Source: Brachypodius melanocephalos (taxonomy: Eukaryota > Chordata > Aves > Passeriformes > Pycnonotidae). Taken from it: a stretch of DNA of 64,000 nt. A program made the translations under genes and the position numbers. A model generated the notes under the pieces. The model had not been told where the DNA came from, ran no database searches, and saw only the letters and a list, made by a program, of their open reading frames with translations. The DNA lies in assembly GCA_013398615.1 (NCBI GenBank), contig VZSR01003807.1, forward strand, positions 19,296,777 through 19,360,776, read 5' to 3'. Of this stretch, positions 63,901 to 64,000 are shown one piece after another. The first letter of the stretch is position 1, and the number at the start of each line of letters is the position of its first letter.

Positions 63901-64000
63901 AAACCACATCTCTTCATCTGAAAGTTTTCATTCTAAAGTTTTGTTTGCATTTTCTAATAAAGAAAGAACATTGATTCTTATTTAATTCTTTCTCTAACTA

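Larger units (their letters stand above)
50636..64000 (-). other. LAMA2 intron 1 (partial, 13.4 kb or more)
   Basis: This is the 3' part of intron 1. It contains a short CR1 tail (52985-53052), a poly(A) run with a 10-N gap (58958-59000) and a 1.2-kb CR1 (59720-60900). No CpG island or signal-peptide-like exon is visible, so exon 1 and the promoter lie beyond the window. The stretches 50636-52980, 53060-58950 and 60960-64000 show nothing I can name. Confidence 0.88.

Noticed and set aside
50636..64000. Search for LAMA2 exon 1 and promoter
   Set aside because: No GC-rich or CpG-rich block and no signal-peptide-like coding sequence with a suitable donor is visible. Exon 1 is most likely outside the window.

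Overview
This is a vertebrate nuclear window, almost certainly from a bird. It carries many CR1 LINE copies, several with the avian-type 3' end and ATTCTATG-like tail, LTR fragments of avian type, and a gene with long AT-rich introns. The only protein-coding gene I can support is the N-terminal part of LAMA2 (laminin alpha-2 chain, merosin), read on the minus strand. Eight consecutive coding exons are visible. All have GT donors and AG acceptors, and their lengths (171, 113, 243, 180, 90, 118, 179 and 100 bp) agree with what I remember of human exons 2 to 9. Joined, they give 1194 bp of uninterrupted frame.

Layout along the minus strand, from high to low coordinates: part of intron 1 (64000 to 50636), exon 2 (50635-50465), intron 2 with a 100-N assembly gap, exon 3 (45900-45788), a 13.5 kb intron 3, exon 4 (32334-32092), a 21.5 kb intron 4, then exons 5 to 9 clustered within 10593-2314, and part of intron 9. 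Exon 1 (signal peptide and promoter) and exon 10 onward lie outside the window. Exons 2 to 6 encode the laminin N-terminal (LN) polymerisation domain. Exons 6 to 9 encode the first laminin EGF-like (LE) repeats.

The introns hold CR1 fragments of different ages, including a 1.2 kb copy with a reverse-transcriptase remnant and a much older L3-like fossil. They also hold several LTR-like segments, A/C-rich low-complexity tracts, an AT-dinucleotide stretch and two assembly gaps. I see no tRNA, rRNA, CRISPR array, operon or second protein gene. The many small open frames are chance frames in introns, repeats or the antisense of exons.

The most unusual structure is a long, near-perfect inverted repeat in intron 4. 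Its arms are 29108-29378 and 29961-30250, with 12 mismatches and one 19-bp indel, and a 582-bp spacer. In LAMA2 pre-mRNA it would form a hairpin stem of about 270 bp. A second oddity is a compact CpG- and GC-rich islet that coincides with exon 8 inside AT-rich surroundings. I found no evidence for a novel multi-gene system.
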